NCBI GenBank assembly: GCA_035295745.1
Contig: DATGIL010000034.1
Coordinates: 186,001-250,000 of the forward strand
Length of the DNA stretch: 64,000 nt
Source of the DNA: JAIQFL01 sp035295745
Lineage (GTDB): Bacteria; Acidobacteriota; Terriglobia; Bryobacterales; Bryobacteraceae
Reading direction: 5' to 3'
Below are positions 52,274-62,194 of the stretch, piece after piece. The translations under genes were made by a program, and so were the position numbers. The notes beneath the pieces were generated by a model. That model was not told the DNA's origin, did not search any database, and was given only the letters and a program-made list of their open reading frames with translations. Each line of letters begins with the position of its first letter. Position 1 is the stretch's first letter.

Positions 52274-52801
52274 ATGTCAAACGAGAGAACAGGAACCGCC
52301 GCTACTGCGAGCCGAGCCCTGCAGCCCACGGAAACGAATCCGCTCGATTTTGTGCCCGATAAAATTCCTTTCGACACTCCGTACGGCCTGCCGATATCGC
52401 TAGACCGAGCCCAGGCGGCGATTCGCGCGGCGGTGGAAGAGGCGAAGAACCGGAATTGGAAGATGAACGTAGCGGTGGTCGATTCCGGCGGCAACCTCGT
52501 CGCCTTTCAACGAATGGACGGCGCGATGCTTGCCTCCATTCAGATTGCCCAGCACAAGGCACGAGCGGCCGCGACCTTCCGGCGCGAAACGAAGCAGTTC
52601 GAGGACGGTATCCAGCTTATGCACCTCAACTATCTGCTCGCGTTCGACGGAATCATTGCCTCTCGAGGCGGCATCCCGCTGATCGAACGCGGGGTGATTA
52701 TCGGCGCAATCGGTTGTTCGGGCGGCACGGATTCCCAGGACGAGATCGTTAGCAGGACGGGCGCCGCAGTAATCAACCTATCGCCGACAAGAAACGAGTG
52801 A
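52274..52801 (+). CDS. GlcG/HbpS-type (DUF336) protein
   Basis: 175 residues. The domain runs from GLPISLDRAQAAIRAAVEEAKNRNWKMNVAVVDSGGNLVAFQRMDGA through QIAQHKARAAATFRRET to GVIIGAIGCSGGT, the standard DUF336/HbpS fold. Some members bind heme and sense redox, others act in degradation operons with no known activity. No secretion signal is apparent. AAGGAGG precedes the ATG. Its placement after P460 suggests a heme or redox link; this is inference. Confidence 0.88.
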   Translation: MSNERTGTAATASRALQPTETNPLDFVPDKIPFDTPYGLPISLDRAQAAIRAAVEEAKNRNWKMNVAVVDSGGNLVAFQRMDGAMLASIQIAQHKARAAATFRRETKQFEDGIQLMHLNYLLAFDGIIASRGGIPLIERGVIIGAIGCSGGTDSQDEIVSRTGAAVINLSPTRNE

Positions 52802-52840
52802 TCCCGGCTTGGAAGACCAACATATAGACAGGAGGATGCT

Positions 52841-53686
52841 ATGACAGCTGCAAGCACACTTACGAAGCCCGCACAGATCCGAGTCGCACGCCGGTCACCC
52901 GCCTATTGGCGTGTCACCATCGACAACCCGCCGATCAACGTAATGGGCCCGGAAATGGTCCGGGGGTTCCAGGAACTCATCGACGCTCTCGAAGCCGACG
53001 AGCATGTCAGGGTCGTCGTGTTCGACAGCGCGGTCGACGACTACTTCCTGAATCACTCCGATTTCCTGGCGAAGATTGAGGATCTGACCTCAATGCCGGC
53101 GGGTCCCACCGGCTTGCCGCCCTGGCCGGACTTTCTCGCGCGTCTGACTCGCTTGCCGGTAGCTTCCATCGCTCTCATCCGTGGCCGGGCGACGGGCAAT
53201 GGCAGCGAGATCACGCTCGCCTGCGACATGAGTTTCGCCAGCCGCGAAAAGGCAATCATTTCGCAATGGGAGGTTGGCGTGGGGATGGTGGCCGGTGGCG
53301 GCCCCATGGCCCGGCTGCCCCAACTCATCGGACGCAACCGCGCCCTCGAGGTGCTCTTGAGTTCGGAAGACATCGGGGCAGACCAGGCCGAGGCTTATGG
53401 CTACGTGAATCGCGCCTTGCCCGACGCGGATCTAGACGCGTTCGTCGAGGCGCTCGCGACCCGGATCGCCGGGTTCGACAAATGGGCGATCGCCAACACC
53501 AAGCGCCTCGTCAACACCAGCCTGCCGCCGGACGTTGAACTCGGCGCCGGGTGGGACGCGTGCATTGCTTCTCTCGGGCGACCCGCCGCTCAGGAGGGGA
53601 TCAAGGCGCTTATGGCGCGCGGCTTCCACAAGCCGGGGGATGTCGAGAACCGGCTCGGGTATTATTTGGGCCAAATCGCGCGCTAG
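52841..53686 (+). CDS. Enoyl-CoA hydratase/isomerase family protein
   Basis: A 281-residue crotonase-fold protein. NPPINVMGPEMV and the first oxyanion segment (DYFLNHSDF) are atypical. The second, RGRATGNGSEITLACD, keeps the Gly-rich turn and a Glu, and QWEVGVGMVAGGGPMARLPQLIGR supplies the second Glu. It may be a hydratase, hydrolase or isomerase. AGGAGG precedes ATG 52841. It lies 39 bases after the DUF336 gene in a plus-strand cluster. Confidence 0.85.
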   Translation: MTAASTLTKPAQIRVARRSPAYWRVTIDNPPINVMGPEMVRGFQELIDALEADEHVRVVVFDSAVDDYFLNHSDFLAKIEDLTSMPAGPTGLPPWPDFLARLTRLPVASIALIRGRATGNGSEITLACDMSFASREKAIISQWEVGVGMVAGGGPMARLPQLIGRNRALEVLLSSEDIGADQAEAYGYVNRALPDADLDAFVEALATRIAGFDKWAIANTKRLVNTSLPPDVELGAGWDACIASLGRPAAQEGIKALMARGFHKPGDVENRLGYYLGQIAR

Positions 53687-53773
53687 GCGGGCGTTCCGAA
53701 GTCCTGACGTTGGGAACGGGAGGCGCTCGGGACAGTGTATTTGTAATCAACACCGTATCAAAAGGAGCCATCA

Positions 53774-54223
53774 ATGAACGCGGTACAAGTCGATCACAAG
53801 AGCTATGAGATGCCCCCGCGCGAGGGGTTCAGCGTCGCGCATTTTCTTACCGTCGCCGACATAGATCGGTCCGCTCGCTTCTATGAGAAGGTTTTCGACG
53901 GGCGCGTCCTGAGCACAGGCGACAGCGAAGGCGCGCCTGCGTACATTCAGATCGCGAATACCTGGCTCCTTGTCAACGTCGGGGGCGGGCCGACTCCCGA
54001 TAAGCCGACGGTGACGCTCAGCGTCCCCGACCCGGATAAGATCAACGGCTTTATGAATATCCGCGTTGCGGATATCCAAGCGTGTTATGAACTGTGGAAA
54101 AGTCGAGGAGCCGAGTTCATCACGGAGCCAATACCCAAGTACGGCGAGATTCGCTGCTACATCCGCGATCCTGATGGTTACATTATCGAGGTCGGACAAA
54201 GCACCGAGCTCAAGTACGGTTAG
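53774..54223 (+). CDS. VOC-superfamily (glyoxalase/dioxygenase-like) protein
   Basis: 149 residues. It shows the VOC pattern AHFLTVADIDRSARFYEKVFDGRVL, then strand pairs, then MNIRVADIQACYELWKSRGAEFI and YIRDPDGYIIEVGQ. The His in AHFLTV and the Glu in YIIEVGQ are plausible metal ligands. AAAGGAG precedes the ATG. The substrate is unknown. Confidence 0.85.
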   Translation: MNAVQVDHKSYEMPPREGFSVAHFLTVADIDRSARFYEKVFDGRVLSTGDSEGAPAYIQIANTWLLVNVGGGPTPDKPTVTLSVPDPDKINGFMNIRVADIQACYELWKSRGAEFITEPIPKYGEIRCYIRDPDGYIIEVGQSTELKYG

Positions 54224-54310
54224 CGCTGGGCCCGATGGAAACGTTCGCCCGGTTGTGCGGCCAAGGTTGTGCTGGCTTATCCCGAGTGTCAGTTCACTGA
54301 GGAGATAGAA

Positions 54311-55108
54311 ATGAAGCTCTCGCAAATGTACCGAACCGCTTTGATGGCAACCGTAATGCTGATCTTGCCGTCCGGACTCGACATGACAGGATTCGCTCAG
54401 GTGGACTCCGCGCAAGGGTCCAGAAATATTGTCCTGGTTCACGGCGCCTGGGCGGATGGATCGTGCTGGTCCAGAGTAATTGCGCTTCTCCAAGCGAAGG
54501 GCTTTCATGTGGTCGCTGTTCAGAATCCTTTGACCTCGCTGGCTGACGATGTAGCGGCGACGAAGCGTATCATCGCGTTGCAAGACGGACCGGTAATACT
54601 CGTTGGCCATTCCTACCCCGGCGTGGTGATTACCGAGGCGGGTAATGATCCAAAGGTCGTCGGGTTGGTCTACGTGGCGGCGTTCGCGCCGCGGGAGGGT
54701 GAATCCATCAATTCGGTAAGCAAGCCGTACCCGCCCGCTCCGTTGGGCGGCGAGCTTCGGCTCGACGCTCAAGGCTTTCTGACGGCGACTCGAAAAGGAA
54801 TCGCCGAAGACATGGCGCAAGACCTCCCGGGTACCGAGCAGCAGATACTCACTGCGACACAGGGTCAAACGGCGGCAGCTGTTTTTGGAGCGACAGTCAC
54901 GACGGCTGCCTGGAAGAGCAAGCCATCATGGGCCGTGATCGCCGGCCACGACCGGGCGATTCCGCCGGAGCTCGAGAAAGACGAAGCAACGAACATAAAG
55001 GCAACTTTAATCACCCTACCGGCCAATCATCTGGCGATGCTGTCTCATCCGCGGGAAGTGGCGGAGTTGATTGAGCAAGCGGCGACGAAAGCCAAATGGA
55101 ACAGGTAA
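54311..55108 (+). CDS. Secreted alpha/beta hydrolase
   Basis: 265 residues with an N-terminal signal peptide (ALMATVMLILPSGLDMTGFAQ). The hydrolase core starts at NIVLVHGAWADGSCW, the oxyanion HG. The nucleophile is in GHSYPG (about residue 100), the acid near AGHDRAIPPE and the His in LPANHLAML. It belongs to the esterase-like branch common in soil bacteria. GAGGAG precedes ATG 54311. A GG-N10-GC element at 54258-54273 lies upstream but is weak. Confidence 0.87.
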   Translation: MKLSQMYRTALMATVMLILPSGLDMTGFAQVDSAQGSRNIVLVHGAWADGSCWSRVIALLQAKGFHVVAVQNPLTSLADDVAATKRIIALQDGPVILVGHSYPGVVITEAGNDPKVVGLVYVAAFAPREGESINSVSKPYPPAPLGGELRLDAQGFLTATRKGIAEDMAQDLPGTEQQILTATQGQTAAAVFGATVTTAAWKSKPSWAVIAGHDRAIPPELEKDEATNIKATLITLPANHLAMLSHPREVAELIEQAATKAKWNR

Positions 55109-55165
55109 TGAAGGTCGACTCGGTTCCTGAACAGTCACTCGCTCTGAACTCGAAAGGAGTACCAA

Positions 55166-56056
55166 ATGGACGGCACAAATGGACTGCAAGAGACCACGGG
55201 CGTGAGCGCGCCTGTCGCGTCGAAAACGCTTAGCGTGAACGTCTTCACGGCGCCGGGAAAGACTATGGTCGGCGAGCGGCCAAAGCCCTTCGGCGAAGCG
55301 CTCGGCTTTGACCCTATCACGTCGACTTTAATCTTCGGCGAGTACGACGCCGTGCTGGTGGACGCAATGGGGACAGTGGCTGAGGCCAAGGCTCTCGCGG
55401 ATTGGGTCGCCTTGCACAACCGTAACCTGGAGACGATCTATATAACGCACTCCCATTTCGACCACTTCTACGGTCTAAGCATTCTGCTCGACCGTTTCCC
55501 GGACGCTCGAGCAATAGCAACGCCCAAGACGGTGACCGCCATGCAGACGTCTTTCTCTCCCCCAGTGGAGCAATTGGCCCGCCGGCTCTTTCCTGGACAA
55601 GTGGCCACCGAGTTGGTTCCACCTGTGCCCTATGAGCACGACACGTTCACTCTCGAGGGCCACGAATTGCGCATTCTCGAGCAGGGCCGTACCGATAGTC
55701 CCGATTCGACCTCTCTATACGTTCCATCGATCGGCCTGATCGTGGCAGGCGACGTTGTGTACAACCAATGCCGTATGTACGTCGGCGACACTACCCCCGA
55801 GAGCCGAAAGAATTGGATTGCGGCGCTGGACCGTTTAGCGGCGCTGAATCCAGCGATCGTTGTCGCCGGTCACAAGAAGCCTGGCGCGCCCGACTCTCCC
55901 TCGGCGATCCAGGACACCAAGCGTTATTTGCAGGACTTCGATCGGCTGCAGAAAACCGCTACATCCGACAAGGAGCTGTTCGATCAGATGACCGAACTGT
56001 ACCCGCATTGGGTCGCCAATCAGTCGTGGTTGATGTTCGGATTCCCGCAGGGATAA
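55166..56056 (+). CDS. MBL-fold metallo-hydrolase (paralogue)
   Basis: 296 residues. The zinc motif THSHFDH (about residue 94), GRTDSPDS (about 176), AGDVVYNQ and AGHKKP mark a metallo-beta-lactamase fold. It shares NL(T/E)TIYITH-x-H-x-DH, LYVPSIGL and (S/A)GD-x-VYN with 20812-21669. AAAGGAG precedes the ATG. No signal peptide. Substrate unknown. Confidence 0.87.
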   Translation: MDGTNGLQETTGVSAPVASKTLSVNVFTAPGKTMVGERPKPFGEALGFDPITSTLIFGEYDAVLVDAMGTVAEAKALADWVALHNRNLETIYITHSHFDHFYGLSILLDRFPDARAIATPKTVTAMQTSFSPPVEQLARRLFPGQVATELVPPVPYEHDTFTLEGHELRILEQGRTDSPDSTSLYVPSIGLIVAGDVVYNQCRMYVGDTTPESRKNWIAALDRLAALNPAIVVAGHKKPGAPDSPSAIQDTKRYLQDFDRLQKTATSDKELFDQMTELYPHWVANQSWLMFGFPQG

Positions 56057-56229
56057 CCGGCATCGACCGCTGGCGCGAAGGTCCCACGGACCCGACGACG
56101 CCCGCCTTGTCGGCGCTATGACCGAGACGCTTTCCACCATGCCCGAGGGATTTCACCTGTCTTGTTGAGCGCGCGGGCTTCGATGACGCAAAGCGGGCCT
56201 GGCCAAGTCTTGAATTCCAGGAGAACAGA

Positions 56230-58626
56230 ATGGCTAGCACAACTCATGTTTCGGCTGAGATCCCGGCGGCGCTTACCCAGGAGGAGTTACGAAGGATCGA
56301 TGCTTACTGGCATGCCTGCAATTATTTAGCAGCAGGAATGATCTATCTCCGCGGGAATCCTCTGCTTCGCGAGCCGCTGAAGCCGGAGCACATCAAGAAT
56401 CGACTTCTTGGTCATTGGGGGTCGGATCCGGGGCAGTCTTTGATCTGGATTCATCTAAACCGTCTCATCAGGAAATATGACCTGAATGTGATGTACATCT
56501 CGGGCCCGGGTCACGGCGCGCCGGCCACGCTGGCCAACTGCTACCTTGAAGGGCACTATTCCGAGATCTATCCCGACAAGAGTCGCGACGAAGCGGGCCT
56601 GCTCAGGTTCTTCCGGCAATTTTCGTTCCCCGGCGGGATCGGCTCGCACTGCACGCCCGAGACACCCGGTTCGATTCACGAAGGCGGCGAGCTTGGCTAT
56701 TCCATCTCTCATGCGTACGGGGCCGCTTTCGACAACCCTGACCTCATCGTTGCCGTCACGGTGGGAGACGGCGAGGCGGAAAGCGGACCGCTTGCCACCT
56801 CGTGGCACTCGAATAAGTTCCTGAATCCCATTCGCGACGGGGCTGTCCTGCCGGTGTTGCACCTTAACGGTTACAAGATTGCGAATCCCACGATCCTTGC
56901 CCGCATCCCGCGAGACGAACTGCAGGCGTTGCTGATCGGATACGGCCACAAACCCTATTTCGTCGAGGGTGACGACCCGTCTGCGGTGCATCAACAAATG
57001 GCTTCGACCCTGGAACAATGTATCGTGGAAATTCGCTCGATCCAGCAGCACGCGCGCTCAACCGGAGATGCCACCCGCCCGCGTTGGCCCATGGTCGTAC
57101 TTCGCTCTCCCAAGGGATGGACGGGGCCGAAAGTCGTAGACGGACACAAAGTGGAAGGCTCGTGGCGGGCGCATCAGGTCCCCGTGTCCGACCCAGTCAC
57201 GAATGAAAAGCATCTGAAGCTTGTCGAAGAGTGGCTGCGCAGTTACAAGCCCGAAGAGTTATTCGATTCCGACGGAAGGCTCATAGCAGAACTGCAGGAA
57301 CTCGCACCTTCCGGGCAACGCCGTATCTCCGCGAACCCTCACGCAAACGGCGGGGTGCTGCGAAAAGAGCTCGAACTGCCGGACTTTCGCGATTACGCGG
57401 TCGAGGTCAAAGCGCCGGGTGCAGTCCGCGCGCAGCCCACCGCGGTGCTCGGGCACCTTCTTGCCGAAGTGATGCGCCGCAACATGAAGTCCTTCCGCGT
57501 GTTTGGGCCCGACGAGACCGCGTCCAACAGGCTCACAGCCATTTACGCCGCCTCAAAGAAAACCTGGTTGGCCGAATTCAAAGCGGACGACGCCGACGGT
57601 GGCGAACTCGATGTCTCCGGGCGCGTCATGGAAATGTTGAGCGAGCACACGCTCGAAGGCTGGTTTGAAGGTTACGTTCTGACCGGCCGTCACGGGTTAT
57701 TCTCGAGTTATGAAGCCTTCATCCACATCATTGATTCCATGTTCAACCAGCACGCCAAATGGCTGGAGAAGTCCAAAAAGGAGCTCGATTGGCGAGCACC
57801 CGTGCCTTCGATCAACATTCTCATTACATCTCTGGTGTGGCGGCAGGATCACAACGGTTTTACGCACCAGGATCCGGGATTTCTCGACGTGGTTACTAAC
57901 AAGAGTCCCGATGTGGTCCGAATCTACTTACCGCCGGACGCAAACTGCCTGCTCAGTGTGACGGATCACTGCCTGCGGTCGCGGGACTACGTGAACGTCA
58001 TCGTCGCGGATAAACAGGAGCATCCTCAGTACCTCACCATGGAGGATGCAGTCACCCACTGCACCAAAGGCATCGGCATCTGGGAGTGGGCGTCCACCGA
58101 TAGCGGTGTAGAGCCCGACGTCGTGATGGCTTGTGCCGGCGACATCCCGACGATGGAGTCTCTGGCGGCGGTTGCAATCCTGAAGGAGCGCTTCCCCGAT
58201 TTGAAGATACGATTCGTCAATGTCGTGGATCTTTTCCGACTCATGCCGGAGACCGAACACCCTCATGGGCTCTCCGACCGCGACTTCGATTCTCTGTTTA
58301 CCACCGACAAACCAGTGATCTTCAACTTCCATTCCTATGCTTCGCTCATTCACAAACTTAGTTACCGGCGCAAGAATCACGACAACATTCATGTCCGCGG
58401 GTACAAGGAAAAGGGGAGCATCAACACTCCGCTCGAACTCGCGATTCTCAATCAAATCGACCGCTTCAATTTGGCAATTGACGTCATCGATCGTATCCCG
58501 CGTCTGCATCCCGCTGGAGCCCACGTCAAGGAATGGCTCAAGGGGCAGATCATCGCGAGTATTAACTATGCTCACACTGAAGGAATCGACAAGGACGAAA
58601 TTCGAGACTGGAAGTGGTCTGGATAG
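56230..58626 (+). CDS. Phosphoketolase (xylulose-5-P/fructose-6-P type)
   Basis: 798 residues, the usual length of Xfp/Xpk. Thiamine-diphosphate motif GDGEAESGPLATSW (about residue 178), ISGPGHGAP, GGIGSHCTPETPGS and RVFGPDETASNRL are diagnostic. RHGLFSSYEAFIHI and WRQDHNGFTHQDPGF follow. It splits xylulose-5-P (or fructose-6-P) with phosphate to acetyl-P and a sugar phosphate. An acetate kinase or phosphotransacetylase gene is not present in the window. CCAGGAGAA precedes the ATG. The 173 bases upstream hold no gene. Confidence 0.95.
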   Translation: MASTTHVSAEIPAALTQEELRRIDAYWHACNYLAAGMIYLRGNPLLREPLKPEHIKNRLLGHWGSDPGQSLIWIHLNRLIRKYDLNVMYISGPGHGAPATLANCYLEGHYSEIYPDKSRDEAGLLRFFRQFSFPGGIGSHCTPETPGSIHEGGELGYSISHAYGAAFDNPDLIVAVTVGDGEAESGPLATSWHSNKFLNPIRDGAVLPVLHLNGYKIANPTILARIPRDELQALLIGYGHKPYFVEGDDPSAVHQQMASTLEQCIVEIRSIQQHARSTGDATRPRWPMVVLRSPKGWTGPKVVDGHKVEGSWRAHQVPVSDPVTNEKHLKLVEEWLRSYKPEELFDSDGRLIAELQELAPSGQRRISANPHANGGVLRKELELPDFRDYAVEVKAPGAVRAQPTAVLGHLLAEVMRRNMKSFRVFGPDETASNRLTAIYAASKKTWLAEFKADDADGGELDVSGRVMEMLSEHTLEGWFEGYVLTGRHGLFSSYEAFIHIIDSMFNQHAKWLEKSKKELDWRAPVPSINILITSLVWRQDHNGFTHQDPGFLDVVTNKSPDVVRIYLPPDANCLLSVTDHCLRSRDYVNVIVADKQEHPQYLTMEDAVTHCTKGIGIWEWASTDSGVEPDVVMACAGDIPTMESLAAVAILKERFPDLKIRFVNVVDLFRLMPETEHPHGLSDRDFDSLFTTDKPVIFNFHSYASLIHKLSYRRKNHDNIHVRGYKEKGSINTPLELAILNQIDRFNLAIDVIDRIPRLHPAGAHVKEWLKGQIIASINYAHTEGIDKDEIRDWKWSG

Positions 58627-58712
58627 GCATGGCGAACGAGTTGGCGAGAAACGTCGGGCCGGTCCTGCCCTTAAAACAGCACGAATCGATTACTTAAAGG
58701 AGCGGCTAATCT

Positions 58713-59720
58713 ATGTCGCACCATTATTCCGGTCCTGACTTCGGGTTCCCCCACGGGGATTCCGGCCTTGACCTCACCGATCTTTACGCCTTCCCCAAGC
58801 CTGGGGAGCCTGACAAGTCTATCCTGATTATGAATGTTCATCCGTCCGCCGGCCTGAACCCGCCGGGACCAACCACAGTCGATCCGTTCGCGTCCGACGC
58901 CATCTACGAACTTAAGATCGACACCGACGGCGACGCCATCGCCAATATCGCGTACCGTATTCGATTCTCGCCCCCAAACGGTGGGACACAAACGGCAACA
59001 TTGCGCCGCGTGGAGGGAACCGAGGCCGCCGGTGCGGGCGACGGTGGGCAGATCATACTTGAGGGAGCGCCGGTCTCGACGGGGCGGGAAGCGCGAGTGA
59101 CGGCGGCCGGCGACTATCGCTTTTTCGCCGGCTGGCGCAGCGAGCCCTTTTTCTTCGATACGCAGGGAGCCCTGAATAACCTGCAGTTCACCGGTATCGA
59201 TTTCTTCGCCGAAGCGGACGTGTGCAGCATCGTGCTGGAGGTAGCCAATGCTGTCCTAGGCGCGAAGCTGCTCGGCCTTTGGCATCGCACGCTGGACGGC
59301 GCAAGTGGAAAATGGGTCCAGGCGGACCGGGGCGCGCGGCCTTCGCAAGCTGTCTTCCTCAGTGGCGAGCAAAACGGCCTCTACATGGCTAGCGAGCCGG
59401 TGGACGATGCCCGTTTCGTCGCTATATTCTCCCACTCGCTAGAACATACGGGCGACTATTCGCGAGAAGAAGCAAATCGAGTCGCAGCGACGCTACTGCC
59501 AGACATCCTCGCCTATGATCCCGGGCGCCCTGCGTCCTATCCCGGCAACGGCCGGACGCTCACGGACGACGTCATTGATGTCTTCCTCCCGCTCCTCACA
59601 AATGGGAAGGTGACGCGGGACAACGTAGGTCCCCACGACGATCTGCTGGCCGTTTTCCCCTACCTGGGTCCGCCGCACGTTTTGCGGTCTGGGGAACCGA
59701 ATGGCAAAGAATCTATTTGA
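58713..59720 (+). CDS. DUF4331 family protein
   Basis: 335 residues beginning MSHHYSGPDFGFPHGDSGLDLTDLYAFPKPG, the standard opening of DUF4331 proteins. It continues with NVHPSAG, YELKIDTDGDAIANIAYRIRF, FFAGWRSEPFFFD and an end with a DVIDVFLPLLTNG segment. No signal peptide is seen at the chosen start. Function unknown; some family members are predicted to be secreted. AAAGGAG precedes the ATG. Confidence 0.88.
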   Translation: MSHHYSGPDFGFPHGDSGLDLTDLYAFPKPGEPDKSILIMNVHPSAGLNPPGPTTVDPFASDAIYELKIDTDGDAIANIAYRIRFSPPNGGTQTATLRRVEGTEAAGAGDGGQIILEGAPVSTGREARVTAAGDYRFFAGWRSEPFFFDTQGALNNLQFTGIDFFAEADVCSIVLEVANAVLGAKLLGLWHRTLDGASGKWVQADRGARPSQAVFLSGEQNGLYMASEPVDDARFVAIFSHSLEHTGDYSREEANRVAATLLPDILAYDPGRPASYPGNGRTLTDDVIDVFLPLLTNGKVTRDNVGPHDDLLAVFPYLGPPHVLRSGEPNGKESI

Positions 59721-59804
59721 CGTCCGTCGAGTTTTCTGGCTCCATCCGTTTTGAACGGGCATAAAATCGACTGGGGCATCGCGGCAAGGCTGAGAGAATG
59801 GATT

Positions 59805-61339
59805 ATGGGCACCATCGCCAGACTCCCTTGCGACAAAGCCGCAATTCTCGCCGGTTCGTGCCGGAGCCCGGCTGCAACGAACGGCCCATGGATTCTAGCC
59901 GCGACTATCCTGGGTTCGAGCATGGTGTTCATTGATAGCACGGTCGTGAACGTTGCGCTTCCGGCGCTGCAATCGGCACTGCGGGCCACCCTGGCGGACG
60001 TCCAATGGGTGGTGGAAGCTTACGCTCTGTTCCTGGCGACGCTGTTGCTCGTCGGCGGGTCTTTGGGGGACATGTATGGCCGCCGCAGAATCTTCGCGGC
60101 CGGAGTAGTCCTCTTCTGTTTAGCCTCGGCTTGGTGCGGACTCGCGCCCACCATCCGGCAGCTTATTGTTGCCAGGGGTTTCCAAGGCATAGGTGGCGCG
60201 ATGCTTGTACCCGGCAGCCTGGCTCTGATCAGCGCTAATTTTGCCGAAAAGGAGCGCGGTCGGGCGATCGGGACGTGGTCCGGCTTCACCGCGATCACGG
60301 CTGCGATCGGTCCCCTACTGAGTGGATGGTTCATCGAGTACGGTTCGTGGAGATGGGTATTCTTCATCAATATTCCGCTGGGGGTGGCGGTGGTGTGACT
60401 TGCCCTGTGGAAGGTCCCGGAGAGCCGGGTTGAGAATCGCAGCCAGCGGTTCGATTGGTTGGGCGGCCTGCTGGCGGTCCTCGCCTTTGGCGGAATCGTA
60501 CTTGGACTGATCGAATCGATGCCCGGCGCGGGGGCGATGGGGGCCGTTGCCCTGATTGCGCTGCTCTATTGGGAAGTGCGCTCACCGTCGCCGATGGTTC
60601 CGCTCGGCTTGTTCCGTTCCCGGAATTTCAGTGGCGCGAACCTGCTCACCCTGTTCCTCTACTCCGCGTTGAACGGCATGCTCTTCTTTTTCCCTCTCGA
60701 TTTGGTACAGGTGCAAGGGTATTCGCCAACCGAAGCGGGAGCGGCACTGCTGGCGCTTATTCTCTTGATGTTCTTGTTGTCGCGTTTGGTCTGGCGAACT
60801 CCTCGATCGCTACGGCTTGCCAGGGCTCCGCTGGTAATCGACCCCATGATCGCGGCCGTCGGATGTGCCTTGTTTGCAAGGCCGGCGTTGGCGGGTCTTA
60901 CTGGACCACATTCTTCCCCGCGGTATTGGTGCTGGGCCTGGGCATGGCGATCAGCGTCGCGCCGCTCACGACTACCGTGATGAACGCGGTGGAGCAGAGC
61001 TAAGCGGGAGCGGCGTCCGGAATTAACAACGCTGTCTCGCGGGTATCAGGTTTGCTCGCCGTGGCTGTTTTCGGAGCATTACTTAGCGGAATATTCCAGA
61101 GCTCCCTGGAACGACGATTGAATGGTCTCGACCTGGCGTCGGCGGCGCGAGCTCAAATCGAGGCCCAGCGGTCCAGGCTGGCGGCTACAGAAACGAGCGA
61201 CGCTCGCGGCCGGGGAGCTATCGAGGACGCATTCGTCGCGGGCTATCGCACTGTGTTGTGGATAGCGACCGGGCTGGCCCTCGCCAGTTCCCTCAGCGCC
61301 GCAGTGCTGATCAGAGAGCAGCCATCAGGGCATCGATGA
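59805..61339 (+). pseudogene. MFS (DHA2-type) transporter pseudogene
   Basis: The reading frame encodes a 14-helix transporter (SSMVFIDSTVVNVALPAL, LLVGGSLGDMYGRRR, GGAMLVPGSLALI, SGWFIEYGSWRWVFFIN) but is broken repeatedly. There is an in-frame TGA at 60396-60398, and frame changes near 60786, 60822 and 60888 (for example SGELLDRYG and GVGGSYWTTFFPAV lie in other frames). A further TAA sits at 61001-61003 inside EQS-AGAASGINNAVS. The C-terminal part continues to 61339. At least five lesions make this a clear pseudogene. An in-frame TTG at 59751 could be the original start. Confidence 0.9.
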
Positions 61340-61375
61340 CGGAGACGTCCGGTCAGAGACCTAACCGCCGCCCTT

Positions 61376-62194
61376 TCAGGGCTTCTCTGATTTCGCGGAA
61401 GGAGTCAGCGCAATAGCGGCCTCTGCGGTGAGCAGCAGGAACGTGAAGGTCTCCTGCAGATAGAGCCGGACCGCATCATCGTTGTGGCTCAGGTAGCCAA
61501 TGGAGACGTCCTGGCCGATGTGCAGCTCAAAATCGCCGCCCCGCGTGGTCACTACAAAAGCTCCATCGATAGCAGGCGCCCAAATAAGTTTATCGTCCAC
61601 CAAGCGCTTGACGTGCTCCAGCACCGGGTAACCTTGATCGCTGGTTTCAGCCAGTGCCGTATAGGCCTCGGCACCCAGCAGAACCGCATAAGGGCCATTG
61701 ACTCCGACAAGCCTCAATTGGCTCAGAGCTTGAGCGATGGCATCCGGGTACTGCCGAACGTCGGCGGGCAGGGGATTCTTCGGATTACTTGTCCCCTGAC
61801 GAATGCCCACGATGCCGGCGGCCGTGTAGCCCTCAAAAATCGCCCTGTCCTCTGCATAGGCGATCTGTCGGGCCGCGTCCTTCGCCGGTTTCCAATCCGA
61901 GTCGTTGGCCCCGCGCTCGACATCGTCGATCGCTTGGCGGTCAAGTTCGAAGGGGAAACGCAATTCCACTAACGCCTTCACCTCGCGTTGCCTTGCAAGG
62001 ATACCGTCATTGGGACTTTGGATCGGAAGCAGATGGCCGGTGCCGACCGCCGAGAGAACAGAGCCTGTCGGTCCCCGCACGTCGACCACACGCCGTCCTG
62101 CAAGATAGCGTTTAAGAGTGCGAGTTGTTTCCTCTTCAATCTGAGCCCACGCCGCATCCGAAATGGGGGCTAGCTCGCGATGCAGATTATTCAT
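61376..62194 (-). CDS. Encapsulin shell protein (family 1)
   Basis: 272 residues of HK97-like fold, matching the encapsulin/linocin M18 family: MNNLHRELAPISDAAWAQIEEET at the start, RTLKRYLAGRRVVDVRGP, then AEDRAIFEGY, GPYAVLLG and VVTTRGGDFELHIGQDVSIGY near the end. ATG 62194 overlaps the last bases of the DyP gene (ATGAATAA). Its ribosome-binding site AAAGGAGAA at 62202-62210 lies inside the DyP cargo-peptide codons. The shell self-assembles and packages the DyP peroxidase. Confidence 0.96.
   Translation of the reverse strand: MNNLHRELAPISDAAWAQIEEETTRTLKRYLAGRRVVDVRGPTGSVLSAVGTGHLLPIQSPNDGILARQREVKALVELRFPFELDRQAIDDVERGANDSDWKPAKDAARQIAYAEDRAIFEGYTAAGIVGIRQGTSNPKNPLPADVRQYPDAIAQALSQLRLVGVNGPYAVLLGAEAYTALAETSDQGYPVLEHVKRLVDDKLIWAPAIDGAFVVTTRGGDFELHIGQDVSIGYLSHNDDAVRLYLQETFTFLLLTAEAAIALTPSAKSEKP

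Noticed and set aside
54258..54273. CGGCCAAGGTTGTGCT as a sigma-54 promoter of the hydrolase gene
   Set aside because: Spacing is right, but the -24 box is poor and no shared dyad lies upstream; GG-N10-GC is frequent by chance in GC-rich DNA.
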